Assembly (NCBI RefSeq): GCF_005405485.1
Contig: NZ_BJED01000007.1
Location: 62,001-126,000, forward strand
Direction: 5' to 3'
DNA: 64,000 nucleotides
Source of the DNA: Enterococcus hulanensis
GTDB lineage: Bacteria > Bacillota > Bacilli > Lactobacillales > Enterococcaceae
A model generated the notes under the pieces. That model saw nothing but the letters and a program-made list of their open reading frames with translations, did not search any database and was not told where the DNA came from. This document shows positions 46,301 through 54,923 of the stretch, piece by piece (the first letter of the stretch is position 1; every line of letters starts with the position of its first letter). Made by a program: the position numbers and the translations under genes.

Positions 46301-46874
46301 TATAATTATTACTTCTTACAAGGTTAGTTTACACCGCTATCCTTTCCAACGCTACCAAAAAGTTTATAATTCACCAATCACAATTAGAATTATTGATAAA
46401 GTTTTTGGGTTAAAAAAACTTTTCTTAGATAAAATAATCCAATTATCATTTTTAAACAACACTTTTTTCAATCGTTCATAAAAATTTAGAACATATAACA
46501 AACGTACTTTTTCTCTTGGGCTTTATTAACAAAATGCATTCTTTTCTTCTGATATAATCGTTTCCATCACTGTTTAAACAGCTTTTATTCTCAATGTGAT
46601 TAATTATGCTTAGAGATAATTGAATTAAATTTTTCTTATATCAAAAAGATTGTTGAAATTAAGACACTATTTTCAGTTGAATTAAAAATATCGATAAATA
46701 ACACAAAAAATAACACCTTCGATTTCATATTAAAATCGTTTCATGTTTTTTTAAAAACTCAAAATTCTTCAATCAAAAATTTCTCTTTAAAATAAATTAA
46801 TAATCGGTGATATCTTTTGCTTTCCTTTTTAGAAGTATCTTCACTTATTGATACTTAAAAGTACTTTCAATACA
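46301..46874. other. Long AT-rich gene-free region
   Basis: About 570 bp of markedly AT-rich sequence between the winged-helix regulator and the obg terminator. No open frame with an SD, no tRNA-like or riboswitch-like motif, and no promoter with clear spacing was found. It may be an unusually long leader for the regulator gene. Confidence 0.6.
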
Positions 46875-46907
46875 CAAAAAAGCACTGCAAGATGACTTGC
46901 AGTGCTT
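46875..46907 (-). terminator. Terminator of obg
   Basis: Minus strand: AAGCACTGCAAG and CTTGCAGTGCTT arms with a short loop followed by TTTTTTG, about 30 bp past the obg stop. Confidence 0.85.
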
Positions 46908-46937
46908 CAATAAATTAATAATAGTCTTTCTTCTTAC

Positions 46938-48251
46938 TTAATCAACAAATTCAAATTCAAATTTATCAATACGAACAAGATCTCCATCTTTGGCTCCTCG
47001 AGCTCGCAGGGCTTCATCTACTCCCATAGAACGAAGTTGACGGGCAAAGCGCATAACTGTTTCATCATGATCAAAGTTCGTCATTTTGAAGAGTTTCTCT
47101 AGTTTCTCGCCGCTAAGCACCCACGTTGCGTCAGGTTCCCGCGAAATCGTAAACTCTGGTTCATCCGATTGGAAACCGTAATTAACGGTATCTTCTTCTA
47201 CGTCTTCATCATACAATAAGAATTCTGGAGTAACTTCTAACAAATCAGCTGTTGCATTCAATAAATTATCTAATCCTTGTTTTGTGATCGCTGAGATCGC
47301 AAAAACTGGAATATCGTCTGCAAATTCATCTTCTTTATCTTTTTTCAATTGTTCCTTGAATTTCTTCAGGTTTTCTTCGGCGTTAGGCATGTCCATTTTA
47401 TTGGCTACAATAATTTGCGGACGTTCTAATAAGCGTAGGTTGTGTGTGCCCAACTCATTGTTGATGGCTTGATAATCTTCGTAAGGCTCTCTGCCTTCCA
47501 TTCCGCTCATATCGATGACGTGCAAAATGACGCGAGTCCGTTCAATATGGCGTAAAAACTGTGTTCCTAAGCCAACACCTTGAGAGGCGCCTTCAATCAA
47601 TCCAGGCAGATCGGCTGCTGCAAAGCTGCGTCCGTCACTTGTTGTGACCATCCCTAAATTAGGAACTAAAGTTGTAAAGTGATATGCGCCAATCTTAGGA
47701 CGAGCAGATGAAATCACTGAAAGGATCGTTGACTTTCCAACTGAAGGAAAGCCGACTAAACCAATATCAGCTAATACTTTCAATTCTAATTCGATATTAC
47801 GTTCCTGTCCCGGTTCGCCATTTTCGGCCAATTCAGGAGCTGGGTTTCTTGGTGAAGCAAAACGAGTATTGCCGCGGCCTCCGCGACCTCCGTGAGCGAC
47901 GATCAATTCTTGACCGTTCTCAATTAAATCACCAATCAAGGTACCAGTGTCAGCATCACGAACAGTCGTGCCAGGTGGGACGCTCACATAAGTATCTTCG
48001 GCTCCGCGCCCGTGCATTCCTTTGCTCATTCCATTTTCTCCTGGAGTCGCTCTGAAATGACGATTGTAGCGGAAGTCCATCAAGGTACGCAATCCTTCAT
48101 CGACAACTAGAATGACATCGCCTCCGCGACCGCCGTCGCCTCCGGCTGGTCCGCCATCTGGGACATATTTTTCACGACGAAAGGCTACCATCCCGTCGCC
48201 GCCCTTACCGGCTTTGACATCGATCGTTACTTGATCTAAAAACATGGACAT
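46938..48251 (-). CDS. obg: GTPase Obg
   Basis: An essential GTPase for 50S ribosome maturation and stress signalling. The 437-residue protein has the Gly-rich Obg domain (residues ~1-158, [20 protein letters not shown]), the G domain ([15 protein letters not shown] near residue 167, [15 protein letters not shown]) and the C-terminal OCT domain (residues ~355-437). ATG at 48251 has AAGGAGG 8 nt upstream; a second in-frame ATG follows 6 nt later. Single gene. Confidence 0.95.
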   Translation of the reverse strand: MSMFLDQVTIDVKAGKGGDGMVAFRREKYVPDGGPAGGDGGRGGDVILVVDEGLRTLMDFRYNRHFRATPGENGMSKGMHGRGAEDTYVSVPPGTTVRDADTGTLIGDLIENGQELIVAHGGRGGRGNTRFASPRNPAPELAENGEPGQERNIELELKVLADIGLVGFPSVGKSTILSVISSARPKIGAYHFTTLVPNLGMVTTSDGRSFAAADLPGLIEGASQGVGLGTQFLRHIERTRVILHVIDMSGMEGREPYEDYQAINNELGTHNLRLLERPQIIVANKMDMPNAEENLKKFKEQLKKDKEDEFADDIPVFAISAITKQGLDNLLNATADLLEVTPEFLLYDEDVEEDTVNYGFQSDEPEFTISREPDATWVLSGEKLEKLFKMTNFDHDETVMRFARQLRSMGVDEALRARGAKDGDLVRIDKFEFEFVD

Positions 48252-48414
48252 CTTGGTGTCCTCCTTCTTACTTTATTTTATTGACTACTGAATCTCCACA
48301 CTAAACAAAGTCTTGTATATTGTAGCTAGATTATGCGAAAAAGTCCATTCTTATTGATAGAACCTTAAAAATTTTGTTGGTTTTACTCTTAGAATTACTC
48401 TCAGGTAATATCTT

Positions 48415-48443
48415 TTGACAAAAAAATTGATGCGTTGCACAAT
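48415..48443 (+). promoter_or_regulatory. gap promoter
   Basis: TTGACA (48415-48420), 17-bp spacer, CACAAT (48438-48443). The consensus -35 and strong SD fit a highly expressed gene. Confidence 0.65.
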
Positions 48444-48498
48444 AAAAAATGTAAGGCATCAAGCTCTGCTTGATATAAAAAAGGAGGAACTTTTGGTT

Positions 48499-49509
48499 AT
48501 GACAGTAAAAGTAGGTATTAATGGATTTGGACGTATCGGTCGTTTAGCATTCCGTCGGATCAAAGAAGTATCTGACGATATTGAAGTGGTAGCAATCAAC
48601 GACTTGACAAGTCCTACAATGTTGGCACAATTATTACAATTTGACTCAACACATGGCACATACCCTGGAACAGTTACTGCGACAGAAGATTCAATCGTTG
48701 TTGACGGCGAAAAAACACGTGTATATGCTGAACCAGATGCAAGCAAGATCCCTTGGGTGAAAGAAAACGGTGTTGACATCGTGCTTGAATGTACAGGTTT
48801 TTATACATCTGAAGAAAAAGCACAAGCTCACTTAGATGCTGGTGTTAAGCGCGTCGTTATCTCAGCTCCTGCTGGACAAATGAAAACAATTGTTTACAAC
48901 GTAAATGATGACACTCTAGATTCAAATGACAAGATCATCTCAGCTGGTTCTTGTACAACAAACTGTTTAGCTCCTATGGCTTACTTCTTAAATGAAGAAT
49001 TTGGTATTGAAGTTGGAACGATGACAACTGTTCACGCCTACACTTCAACACAAATGTTGCTAGACGGACCAGTCAAAGGCGGCAACTTACGTGCTGCACG
49101 TTCTGCTGCTGACAATACTATTCCACATTCAACTGGCGCTGCTAAAGCAATCGGCTTGGTAATCCCAGAATTGAATGGAAAATTACAAGGACATGCTCAA
49201 CGTGTTCCCGTTGTTGATGGTTCATTGACTGAATTGGTTTCAGTGCTTAAAACTAAAGTAACTGCTGACCAAGTAAACGAAGCAATTAAAAAACATACCG
49301 TTGATAACCCATCATTCGGTTATGACGATCGCGAAATCGTTTCTGGCGATGTGATCGGCACCACTCAAGGTTCAATCTTTGACCCAACTCAAACTGAAGT
49401 AACTTCAGCAGGCGACTACCAATTAGTTAAAACAGTTGCTTGGTATGATAACGAATACGGCTTCACTTGCCAAATGATTCGTTTGCTAGAAAAATTTGCT
49501 AACTTATAA
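48499..49509 (+). CDS. gap: Glyceraldehyde-3-phosphate dehydrogenase
   Basis: The NAD-dependent glycolytic enzyme. The 336 residues begin [20 protein letters not shown], with the catalytic Cys in [14 protein letters not shown] near residue 155 and the His in TTVHAYTS near residue 180. ATG at 48499 is used (SD AAGGAGG 11 nt upstream); an in-frame TTG at 48493 has closer spacing but would add only two residues. Codon use is strongly biased, as for a highly expressed gene. No cggR or pgk is adjacent; it is a single gene with its own terminator. Confidence 0.96.
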   Translation: MTVKVGINGFGRIGRLAFRRIKEVSDDIEVVAINDLTSPTMLAQLLQFDSTHGTYPGTVTATEDSIVVDGEKTRVYAEPDASKIPWVKENGVDIVLECTGFYTSEEKAQAHLDAGVKRVVISAPAGQMKTIVYNVNDDTLDSNDKIISAGSCTTNCLAPMAYFLNEEFGIEVGTMTTVHAYTSTQMLLDGPVKGGNLRAARSAADNTIPHSTGAAKAIGLVIPELNGKLQGHAQRVPVVDGSLTELVSVLKTKVTADQVNEAIKKHTVDNPSFGYDDREIVSGDVIGTTQGSIFDPTQTEVTSAGDYQLVKTVAWYDNEYGFTCQMIRLLEKFANL

Positions 49510-49525
49510 GAGCTAGTATAGTTTT

Positions 49526-49554
49526 AAGGGAGATCAAGTTGGTCTCCCTTTTTT
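49526..49554 (+). terminator. Terminator of gap
   Basis: AAGGGAGA and TCTCCCTT stem with a 9-nt loop followed by TTTTTT. Confidence 0.88.
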
Positions 49555-49664
49555 ATTGCTTTGATTTAATAAAATTTTTGAAGCAAAAGTCACCGTTTTT
49601 TCATAGGAACTCCCTTAAAAGTTTGTTATCATAAGAATGATAATAACTTTAAAAGGAGAATGTT

Positions 49665-50414
49665 ATGCAATTCAAAAAAATGATGATCGGTGCAAGCTTG
49701 GCTTTATCGATCGGCTTGCTCGCAGCATGCGGCAGCAATAATGCAACGAAAGATACAAAGGAAAGTACCGCAAAGACAACAGAATCTAGTGTAGATTTAA
49801 ATAAATTGGATTTGCCGCAACTGAGTGACAAAGTCGCAGACGATGAATACTTAGTAGAACTTGTGACAACCGAAGGAAACATCAAAATCAAACTTTTCCC
49901 TGAACAAGCACCTAAAGCAGTGGAAAATTTTGTGACCCACGCCAAAGAAGGCTACTACAAAGATACCCCCTTCCATCGTGTAATGAAGGATTTCATGATT
50001 CAAGGCGGAGATCCTAAAGGTGACGGCACTGGCGGAGAAAGTATTTGGAACAAGGGCTTTAAAACTGAAATATCAAATCAGCTCTACAATATTCGCGGCG
50101 CCCTTTCTATGGCTCGATCAGAATCACGCAGCAGTAATGGTAGCCAATTCTTCATTGTTACAAACAAGGATGATGTCAGTGACGGCTTAGCTATTCAGTA
50201 TTACCCAGAAAAAATCATTGAACAATATAAAAAAGGCGGTACGCCTCAGCTTGATGGAGAATACACTGTCTTTGGTCAAGTAACAGAAGGCATGGATGTT
50301 GTTGACAAGATTGCTGGCGCTGAAGTTAAAGATAGCGGATCTGGTGAGAAATCTACACCAGTCGATCCGGTCAAAGTGACTGAAGTAAAAGTCTTACAGG
50401 AACCTAAAAAATAA
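49665..50414 (+). CDS. Lipoprotein cyclophilin-type peptidyl-prolyl isomerase
   Basis: A 249-residue extracytoplasmic folding catalyst. A signal peptide with lipobox LLAACG (Cys ~22) is followed by a Ser/Thr-rich linker and a cyclophilin domain (ITTEGN-like VELVTTEGNIKIKLFPEQAP, FHRVMKDFMIQGGDPKGDGT, ALSMARSESRSSNGSQFFIV). AAAGGAG SD precedes the ATG. It should be processed by LspA. Single gene with a strong terminator shared with the convergent fabN. Confidence 0.92.
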   Translation: MQFKKMMIGASLALSIGLLAACGSNNATKDTKESTAKTTESSVDLNKLDLPQLSDKVADDEYLVELVTTEGNIKIKLFPEQAPKAVENFVTHAKEGYYKDTPFHRVMKDFMIQGGDPKGDGTGGESIWNKGFKTEISNQLYNIRGALSMARSESRSSNGSQFFIVTNKDDVSDGLAIQYYPEKIIEQYKKGGTPQLDGEYTVFGQVTEGMDVVDKIAGAEVKDSGSGEKSTPVDPVKVTEVKVLQEPKK

Positions 50415-50421
50415 ACTAACA

Positions 50422-50463
50422 AAAGAACCAAAATCTCGATTAATGAGATTTTGGTTCTTTTTT
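50422..50463. terminator. Bidirectional terminator between the cyclophilin gene and fabN
   Basis: AAAGAACCAAAATCTC and GAGATTTTGGTTCTTT form a perfect 16-bp stem with a 7-nt loop, followed by TTT. Confidence 0.9.
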
Positions 50464-50464
50464 G

Positions 50465-50914
50465 CTACTTCCTCTGTTCTTTATCGCCTACGATGAAAGT
50501 GAACTCGCATTCTGTTACGACTTTCTCTTCCACCGTTGCCCATGCTTTGGCAGTTCCAACCGGACCTTTAACTTTTTGAATATCAAAATTCAAAAATAAT
50601 GTGTCGCCAGGTCGTACGAATTCTAAAAAGTTGGCTTTATTGATCCCGCCGATGTATGCGGTCTTCCCTTCAAACGCAGCGGATTTCAAAATCAATAATG
50701 ATCCTGCTTGAGCCAGCGCTTCAACAATCAATGTACCAGGCATGATTGGTTCACCAGGGAAATATCCTTGGAAAAAGTCCTCATTCATCGTTAAATTCTT
50801 AACCGCAGTGATATGCTTTTCGTCTTCAAACTCTGTGACTGCATCTAAATAGTAAATGGGAAAGCGATTTGGGATCGCAGCCATAATTTCTTCGACATTC
50901 ATAATTTTTTCCAT
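50465..50914 (-). CDS. fabN: FabZ/FabN-type 3-hydroxyacyl-ACP dehydratase
   Basis: A hot-dog-fold dehydratase of fatty acid synthesis, 149 residues. The active-site Glu lies in MPGTLIVEALAQAG near residue 66. Where FabZ has the catalytic His (PHRYPF), this protein reads IPNRFPIYYLD, an Asn. I recall the same Asn in enterococcal FabN, the dehydratase/isomerase that starts unsaturated fatty acid synthesis in this genus, but cannot verify it here. Divergence from fabI and a FabT-like box support the FabN call. FabZ is the alternative. Confidence 0.75.
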   Translation of the reverse strand: MEKIMNVEEIMAAIPNRFPIYYLDAVTEFEDEKHITAVKNLTMNEDFFQGYFPGEPIMPGTLIVEALAQAGSLLILKSAAFEGKTAYIGGINKANFLEFVRPGDTLFLNFDIQKVKGPVGTAKAWATVEEKVVTECEFTFIVGDKEQRK

Positions 50915-50937
50915 TTTGCACCTCTATGAATATTTTA

Positions 50938-50950
50938 TTTGATTATCAAA
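50938..50950 (-). promoter_or_regulatory. FabT-like operator before fabN
   Basis: TTTGATTATCAAA, a perfect 13-bp palindrome with central T, matches the FabT box core known from streptococci. It lies 24 bp before the fabN start, placing it at or just downstream of the promoter. Confidence 0.75.
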
Positions 50951-51003
50951 CTATCATATTCTTACAGTTTAATCAAGGCGTATTAGATTATTCAAAAAAA
51001 TAG

Positions 51004-51016
51004 TTTGACAATCAAA
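51004..51016 (+). promoter_or_regulatory. FabT-like operator before fabI
   Basis: TTTGACAATCAAA is a near-palindrome matching the same core; its TTTGAC half also resembles a -35 element for fabI. It lies 60 bp upstream of the fabI start. Confidence 0.72.
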
Positions 51017-51076
51017 GCTTTTTCCAACATAATGAGAGCATATTATTTTTTATATTATTTAGGAGTGTGTCATTTA

Positions 51077-51832
51077 ATGTCTATTTTATCTGGAAAGAAA
51101 ATAATCGTGACTGGCGTAGCAAATAAAAAAAGTATTGCTTGGGGTTGTGCGAAAGCCATCGCCGACCAAGGCGCAGAAATTATCTATACGTATCAAAATG
51201 ATCGAATGAAGAAAAATTTAGTCAAATTAGTCGGCGAAGATGCCCATATGTTTGAACTAGATGTTGCCAGCGATGAAAAGATCGAAGCAGCATTTGATTC
51301 TATTAAAGAAAAATTTGGTTCGATCGACGGCTTAGTTCACTCTATCGCTTTTGCCAACAAAGAAGAATTATCTGGCAACGTAACAGAGATCACTCGTGAT
51401 GGCTTCCAATTAGCGCAAGACATCAGTGCCTACTCTTTATTGGCGGTTTCGAAATATGCAGCTCCATTGATGACTGATGGCGGCAGCATTGTGACGATGA
51501 CGTATATGGGTTCTGAGCGTTCAATCCCTAACTACAATATGATGGGAATCGCAAAAGCAGCTTTAGAAGCGGAGGTTCGTTACTTAGCAACTGAATTAGC
51601 TCCAAAGAACATTCGTGTCAATGCGATTTCTGCTGGTGCTATCAAAACCTTAGCGGTAACTGGCGTAAAAGACTATCAATCATTACTAAGTCTTTCTGAA
51701 GAACGCACACCTGATAAGGTTGCTGTAACAATCGAAGAAGTAGGAAATTCATGTGCCTTCTTGCTTAGCCCGTTAGCAACAGGTATCATCGGAGACATCA
51801 TCTATGTCGATAAAGGTGTTCACTTAAGTTAA
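51077..51832 (+). CDS. fabI: Enoyl-ACP reductase FabI
   Basis: It performs the last reduction of each fatty-acid elongation cycle with NAD(P)H and is the triclosan target. The 251-residue SDR-like protein shows GVANKKSIAWGCAKAIADQG near residue 13, MTYMGSERSIPNYNMMGIAK with the Y-x6-K pair near residue 155-163, and NAISAGAIKTLA near residue 193. ATG at 51077 has AGGAG 11 nt upstream; the longer frame to 51005 would begin inside the FabT-like box and is rejected. Confidence 0.94.
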   Translation: MSILSGKKIIVTGVANKKSIAWGCAKAIADQGAEIIYTYQNDRMKKNLVKLVGEDAHMFELDVASDEKIEAAFDSIKEKFGSIDGLVHSIAFANKEELSGNVTEITRDGFQLAQDISAYSLLAVSKYAAPLMTDGGSIVTMTYMGSERSIPNYNMMGIAKAALEAEVRYLATELAPKNIRVNAISAGAIKTLAVTGVKDYQSLLSLSEERTPDKVAVTIEEVGNSCAFLLSPLATGIIGDIIYVDKGVHLS

Positions 51833-51841
51833 GCTTTTTTA

Positions 51842-51870
51842 GTACGTCATTTTTATGGCGTGCTTTTTTT
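51842..51870 (+). terminator. Probable terminator of fabI
   Basis: GTACGTCA and TGGCGTGC arms with one mismatch and a TTTTTA loop, followed by TTTTTTT, a few bases past the fabI stop. Confidence 0.65.
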
Positions 51871-51895
51871 ATGTTCAAATGAATCGAATTAAAAC

Positions 51896-51921
51896 AAAAA
51901 GCCGCTCAAAAGCGGCTTTTT
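51896..51921 (-). terminator. Terminator of the ilvE unit
   Basis: AAAAAGCCGC and GCGGCTTTTT stem with a 6-nt loop, immediately downstream (minus strand) of the 51-residue membrane gene. Confidence 0.85.
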
Positions 51922-51927
51922 GCAGAT

Positions 51928-52083
51928 TTAAAAAATTTCTAATATTCCCATCAACATTGCGAAAAAGAAACGCCTGACTGGCGACTTAATCGTACTTTTT
52001 ACGTAATGGATATGTGCAAGACCATACCAAAGAATCAAAAATAGGAATACTAATACCCCCAAAACTATCCAAATTATATCCAT
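51928..52083 (-). CDS. Tiny membrane protein, 51 residues
   Basis: A very short gene: MDIIWIVLGVLVFLFLILWY forms one transmembrane helix, followed by HIHYVKSTIKSPVRR (basic, cytoplasmic) and a second short hydrophobic stretch. GAGGGAG lies 5 nt before the ATG at 52083. It follows ilvE by 30 bp and ends at the terminator, so it is probably the second gene of that transcript. No family recognised. Confidence 0.55.
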   Translation of the reverse strand: MDIIWIVLGVLVFLFLILWYGLAHIHYVKSTIKSPVRRFFFAMLMGILEIF

Positions 52084-52113
52084 CCTAACTCCCTCACCTG
52101 TGCCAGAAAACAA

Positions 52114-53127
52114 CTATACTTCGAAAATCCAGCCTTCCGGTGCGGCAACATCTCCGAATTGAATCCCCACAAGCTCATCGTACAATTTTTTCGTTACTGG
52201 ACCAGTTTCTGTTTCGCTGTAGAACACATGGAAGTCCTCTCCGTTTTGAATCCCTGCTATCGGTGCGATAATAGCCGCCGTTCCGCAGGCGCCTGCTTCT
52301 GCGAATTTATCTAATTCGTCCAAACGAACGTCGCCTTCCATAGCATCTAAACCAAAGCGCTCTTTTGCCAAATACAACAACGAATATTTCGTAATACTTG
52401 GTAAAATCGACGGCGATTCCGGTGTGATAAATTGATTATCATGAGTAATCCCGAAAAAGTTTGCTGAACCAACTTCCTCTATTTTGGTATGAGTTGCTGG
52501 ATCTAAATAGATACAGTCCGAAAAATTACGATCGTGAGCGATTTGCCCTGGTAAAAGACTCGCTGCATAATTTCCACCCACTTTAGCGGCTCCGGTACCA
52601 AATGGCGCAGCACGATCATACTCAGATACAATAAAATTACTTGGTGTCAATCCGCCCTTGAAATAAGGTCCGACTGGCATGCAGAATACGCCAAACAAAT
52701 ACTCTGGCGCGGGTACGATCCCGATGTTCGGTCCTACCCCAATCAAATAAGGTCGCAAATACAACGTCGCGCCAGTTCCATAAGGAGGAACATACTCCTC
52801 ATTAGCACGAACTACTTGCTTAACAGCATCAATAAATTTATCTTCTGGAACAGCTGGCATTTGCAAACGCTCAGCGCTCTTATTCAAACGTTTCGAATTC
52901 TCGTCTGGTCGAAACAAGTTGATTTTCCCGTCTTTACGACGATAGGCTTTCAGTCCTTCAAAACATTCTTGTCCGTAATGCAGACAGGTTGACCCTTCAT
53001 TAATGGTGATAGTATTATCCTCTGTTAATGCGCCTTCATCCCATTGACCATTTTTCCAATGAGAAATATAGCGGAAAGGCGTCTTGATATAATCAAAACC
53101 CAACTCTTCCCATTTTATATTCACCAT
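52114..53127 (-). CDS. ilvE: Branched-chain amino acid aminotransferase
   Basis: A PLP enzyme that interconverts leucine, isoleucine and valine with their keto acids. The 337-residue fold-type IV protein shows TCLHYGQECFEGLKAYRR near residue 48, the PLP Lys in GTGAAKVGGNYAASLLP near residue 180, and FGITHDNQFITP and GACGTAAIIAPI near the C-terminus. AAGGGG precedes the ATG. No ilv/leu synthesis genes are nearby, so catabolism or transamination for salvage is as likely as biosynthesis. Confidence 0.94.
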   Translation of the reverse strand: MVNIKWEELGFDYIKTPFRYISHWKNGQWDEGALTEDNTITINEGSTCLHYGQECFEGLKAYRRKDGKINLFRPDENSKRLNKSAERLQMPAVPEDKFIDAVKQVVRANEEYVPPYGTGATLYLRPYLIGVGPNIGIVPAPEYLFGVFCMPVGPYFKGGLTPSNFIVSEYDRAAPFGTGAAKVGGNYAASLLPGQIAHDRNFSDCIYLDPATHTKIEEVGSANFFGITHDNQFITPESPSILPSITKYSLLYLAKERFGLDAMEGDVRLDELDKFAEAGACGTAAIIAPIAGIQNGEDFHVFYSETETGPVTKKLYDELVGIQFGDVAAPEGWIFEV

Positions 53128-53284
53128 TCTATCATCCCCTTCTTATTTAAATGTTAGTCTATCATTTTCTAACACCGTTGTCATGATTTTTTTCAGTTAT
53201 AAGAAAATTATGATTTTTTTGCCTTCAGTCGACAGAAAAGCGAAAGATTGGTAAACTATTTCTATTAATTTGTAGAGGTGGCTT

Positions 53285-54199
53285 ATGTTTTTACTTACAA
53301 CGCAAACCGTAGACTCCAGCAACACTAATGTCGTCGATCAAGCGACAGAACAATTATCAGCTTGGCAAAAGTATTGGCAGACGATCAACTGGGATCGTGT
53401 TTTTTCTGTTTTAATTCAAAAAGGCTTAACGATTTTAGCCGTGATTGTCCTTTTTTACTTGATTCGAAAAATCGGCAATTTTTTGATCGATCAGTCATTC
53501 GAACGGCAAAAGAAAAAAATTGTGGATAACGCTACTAGGATCGAAACAATCCATGCCTTATCAATGAATATTTTTTCTTATACTCTGTTTTTCTTCTTTC
53601 TATATTCAATTTTGGATACGCTTGGTATTCCAGTCGGATCATTATTAGCTGGTGCGGGAATTGCTGGTATCGCCATTGGTTTAGGTGCTCAAGGATTTAC
53701 GAATGATATCATCACAGGTTTCTTCATTATTATGGAGCAGCAGATCGATGTCGGTGATTACATTCGATTGACCGATTTGGGTATCGAAGGAACCGTAACT
53801 TCTGTCGGTATCCGAATGCTTCAAATGAAATCTGCCGATGGGACAGTCCATTTTATTCCTAACCGAAATATCACAACGATCAGCAATCTTTCACGCGCTC
53901 ATATGCAAGTCAAGGTAGATGTTCGAATTCAGCCAGATGAAGGATATGATAAAATTAGTCACTTGATCGAGGAAGCGAATCAGAAGCTGGCGGAAGAATT
54001 TAATGAGGAAATCTTTGATGGGCCAACGCTTTTTGGAATGGTTGATTTAGGCAACAGTAATTATGCGATCCGAACGATTCTTTACGTGACAAACGGCAAG
54101 CAGTATAAGCTTCAAGAAGAATTTCTAACAGCCTATGTAAAAATCCTGAATCAAAACGGCTTCACGATTCCTAACAATCCAATCGCAATCGGAAAATAA
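53285..54199 (+). CDS. Small-conductance mechanosensitive channel (MscS family)
   Basis: A membrane channel that opens on osmotic downshock. The 304-residue protein has an extracellular N-terminus, three transmembrane helices (residues ~40-63, ~87-107, ~112-140), the pore helix GIAIGLGAQGFTNDIITGF near residue 130, and the cytoplasmic beta domain (DVGDYIRLTDLGIEGTVTSV). Closest known type is YkuT of Bacillus. AGAGG SD 6 nt before the ATG. Convergent with the DJ-1/PfpI gene. Confidence 0.92.
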   Translation: MFLLTTQTVDSSNTNVVDQATEQLSAWQKYWQTINWDRVFSVLIQKGLTILAVIVLFYLIRKIGNFLIDQSFERQKKKIVDNATRIETIHALSMNIFSYTLFFFFLYSILDTLGIPVGSLLAGAGIAGIAIGLGAQGFTNDIITGFFIIMEQQIDVGDYIRLTDLGIEGTVTSVGIRMLQMKSADGTVHFIPNRNITTISNLSRAHMQVKVDVRIQPDEGYDKISHLIEEANQKLAEEFNEEIFDGPTLFGMVDLGNSNYAIRTILYVTNGKQYKLQEEFLTAYVKILNQNGFTIPNNPIAIGK

Positions 54200-54241
54200 A
54201 AAATTCTATCCATGAACAATCTCATGGATAGAATTTTTTTG
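54198..54241. terminator. Bidirectional terminator between mscS and the DJ-1/PfpI gene
   Basis: AAAAATTCTATCCATGA and TCATGGATAGAATTTTT stem with a 6-nt loop and T-run. It ends 3 bp before the restored stop codon of the DJ-1/PfpI gene, which supports the full-length gene ending at 54244. Confidence 0.9.
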
Positions 54242-54243
54242 TT

Positions 54244-54834
54244 TTATTGGACAAAGGGATTCCCGTATTTTTCACGATAACCATAATATCCTAAACGATA
54301 CAGATCAACTTCTTTTTTTGACTGAATCAAACTGTCTCCAGAAAATTTTTACGAAAGACAAGCCGTCAGCGATCGCAACCTCGTTACGGCAAATGGCACA
54401 GCAGCGCTAGAGTTTACCGAGTGTACGCTGCAATTGATTGGCGTCTGATAGTTTGGATAATCCTGCCAGAGGAAACGGTCATTTCCGGTATGCCTGTAAC
54501 CTTCCAGAAAACCATGATTAGCCAAATAATCCACTGCACCGCAAATTGCAGCAAGCGGCAAGCCGCGAATCAGCTGCTTTTCGATTATACGATAAAGCTC
54601 TGGACTATGGATATTCCAAGAATTCCCGCCAATCAAAACCAACAACTCAAGCTCCCGATCAATCTCAGAAATTTTGAAGTCGATCATTGTCTGCAAACCG
54701 CCAATAGATTCCACTTGCGGCAAATTTGAAGCAGTTTTTATTTGCCAATCGTCTCGTTGATTTAGCAGACTTAACAAGTAAGCACCTTCCCAGTCGGCAT
54801 ATTGATCCAGTAAAACAAATAATGCTGTTTTCAT
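54244..54834 (-). pseudogene. DJ-1/PfpI family gene interrupted by an internal inversion
   Basis: As sequenced, the frame from 54834 stops at 54349 after 161 residues. The first ~137 codons are a normal DJ-1/PfpI start (MKTALFVLLDQYADWEGAYL, VLIGGNSWNIHS, nucleophile Cys in LAAICGAVDYLANHG, HTGNDRFLWQDYPNYQTP). Then the frame turns to nonsense. The missing conserved block (RQAVSDRNLVTANGTAALEF) is encoded on the plus strand within 54338-54441, and the C-terminal tail (DLYRLGYYGYREKYGNPFVQ, stop at 54246-54244) resumes on the minus strand. Inverting that segment gives one 196-codon frame. May be a phase-variable gene rather than a dead one. Substrate unknown. Confidence 0.88.
54338..54441. other. 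Inverted 104-bp segment inside the DJ-1/PfpI gene
   Basis: Bounded by CCA (54338-54340) and TGG (54439-54441); the ends extend as an imperfect inverted repeat CCAGAAAATT versus CCAATCAATT, and the outer flanks share AAACTGTC/AAACTATC in inverted order. On the plus strand it encodes PENFYERQAVSDRNLVTANG followed by TAALEFTECTLQLI, 34 codons with no stop. Both junctions are in frame after re-inversion. Confidence 0.85.
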
Positions 54835-54923
54835 ACTATCTCTCCCTTCCGCTTTGTTGAATACCTTCAGTTTAACAAAATCGGAATAGGAAAGCTCTTG
54901 GATTTCGCTAGTTTATTTCTTTT

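Noticed and set aside
46301-46937. Hidden gene in the AT-rich gap before obg
   Set aside because: No frame longer than trivial length with an SD or codon bias on either strand apart from the obg terminator region.
54421-54729. 102-codon plus-strand frame in the DJ-1/PfpI gene
   Set aside because: It is antisense to the conserved N-terminal half; only the 34-codon block in 54338-54441 is meaningful on the plus strand.
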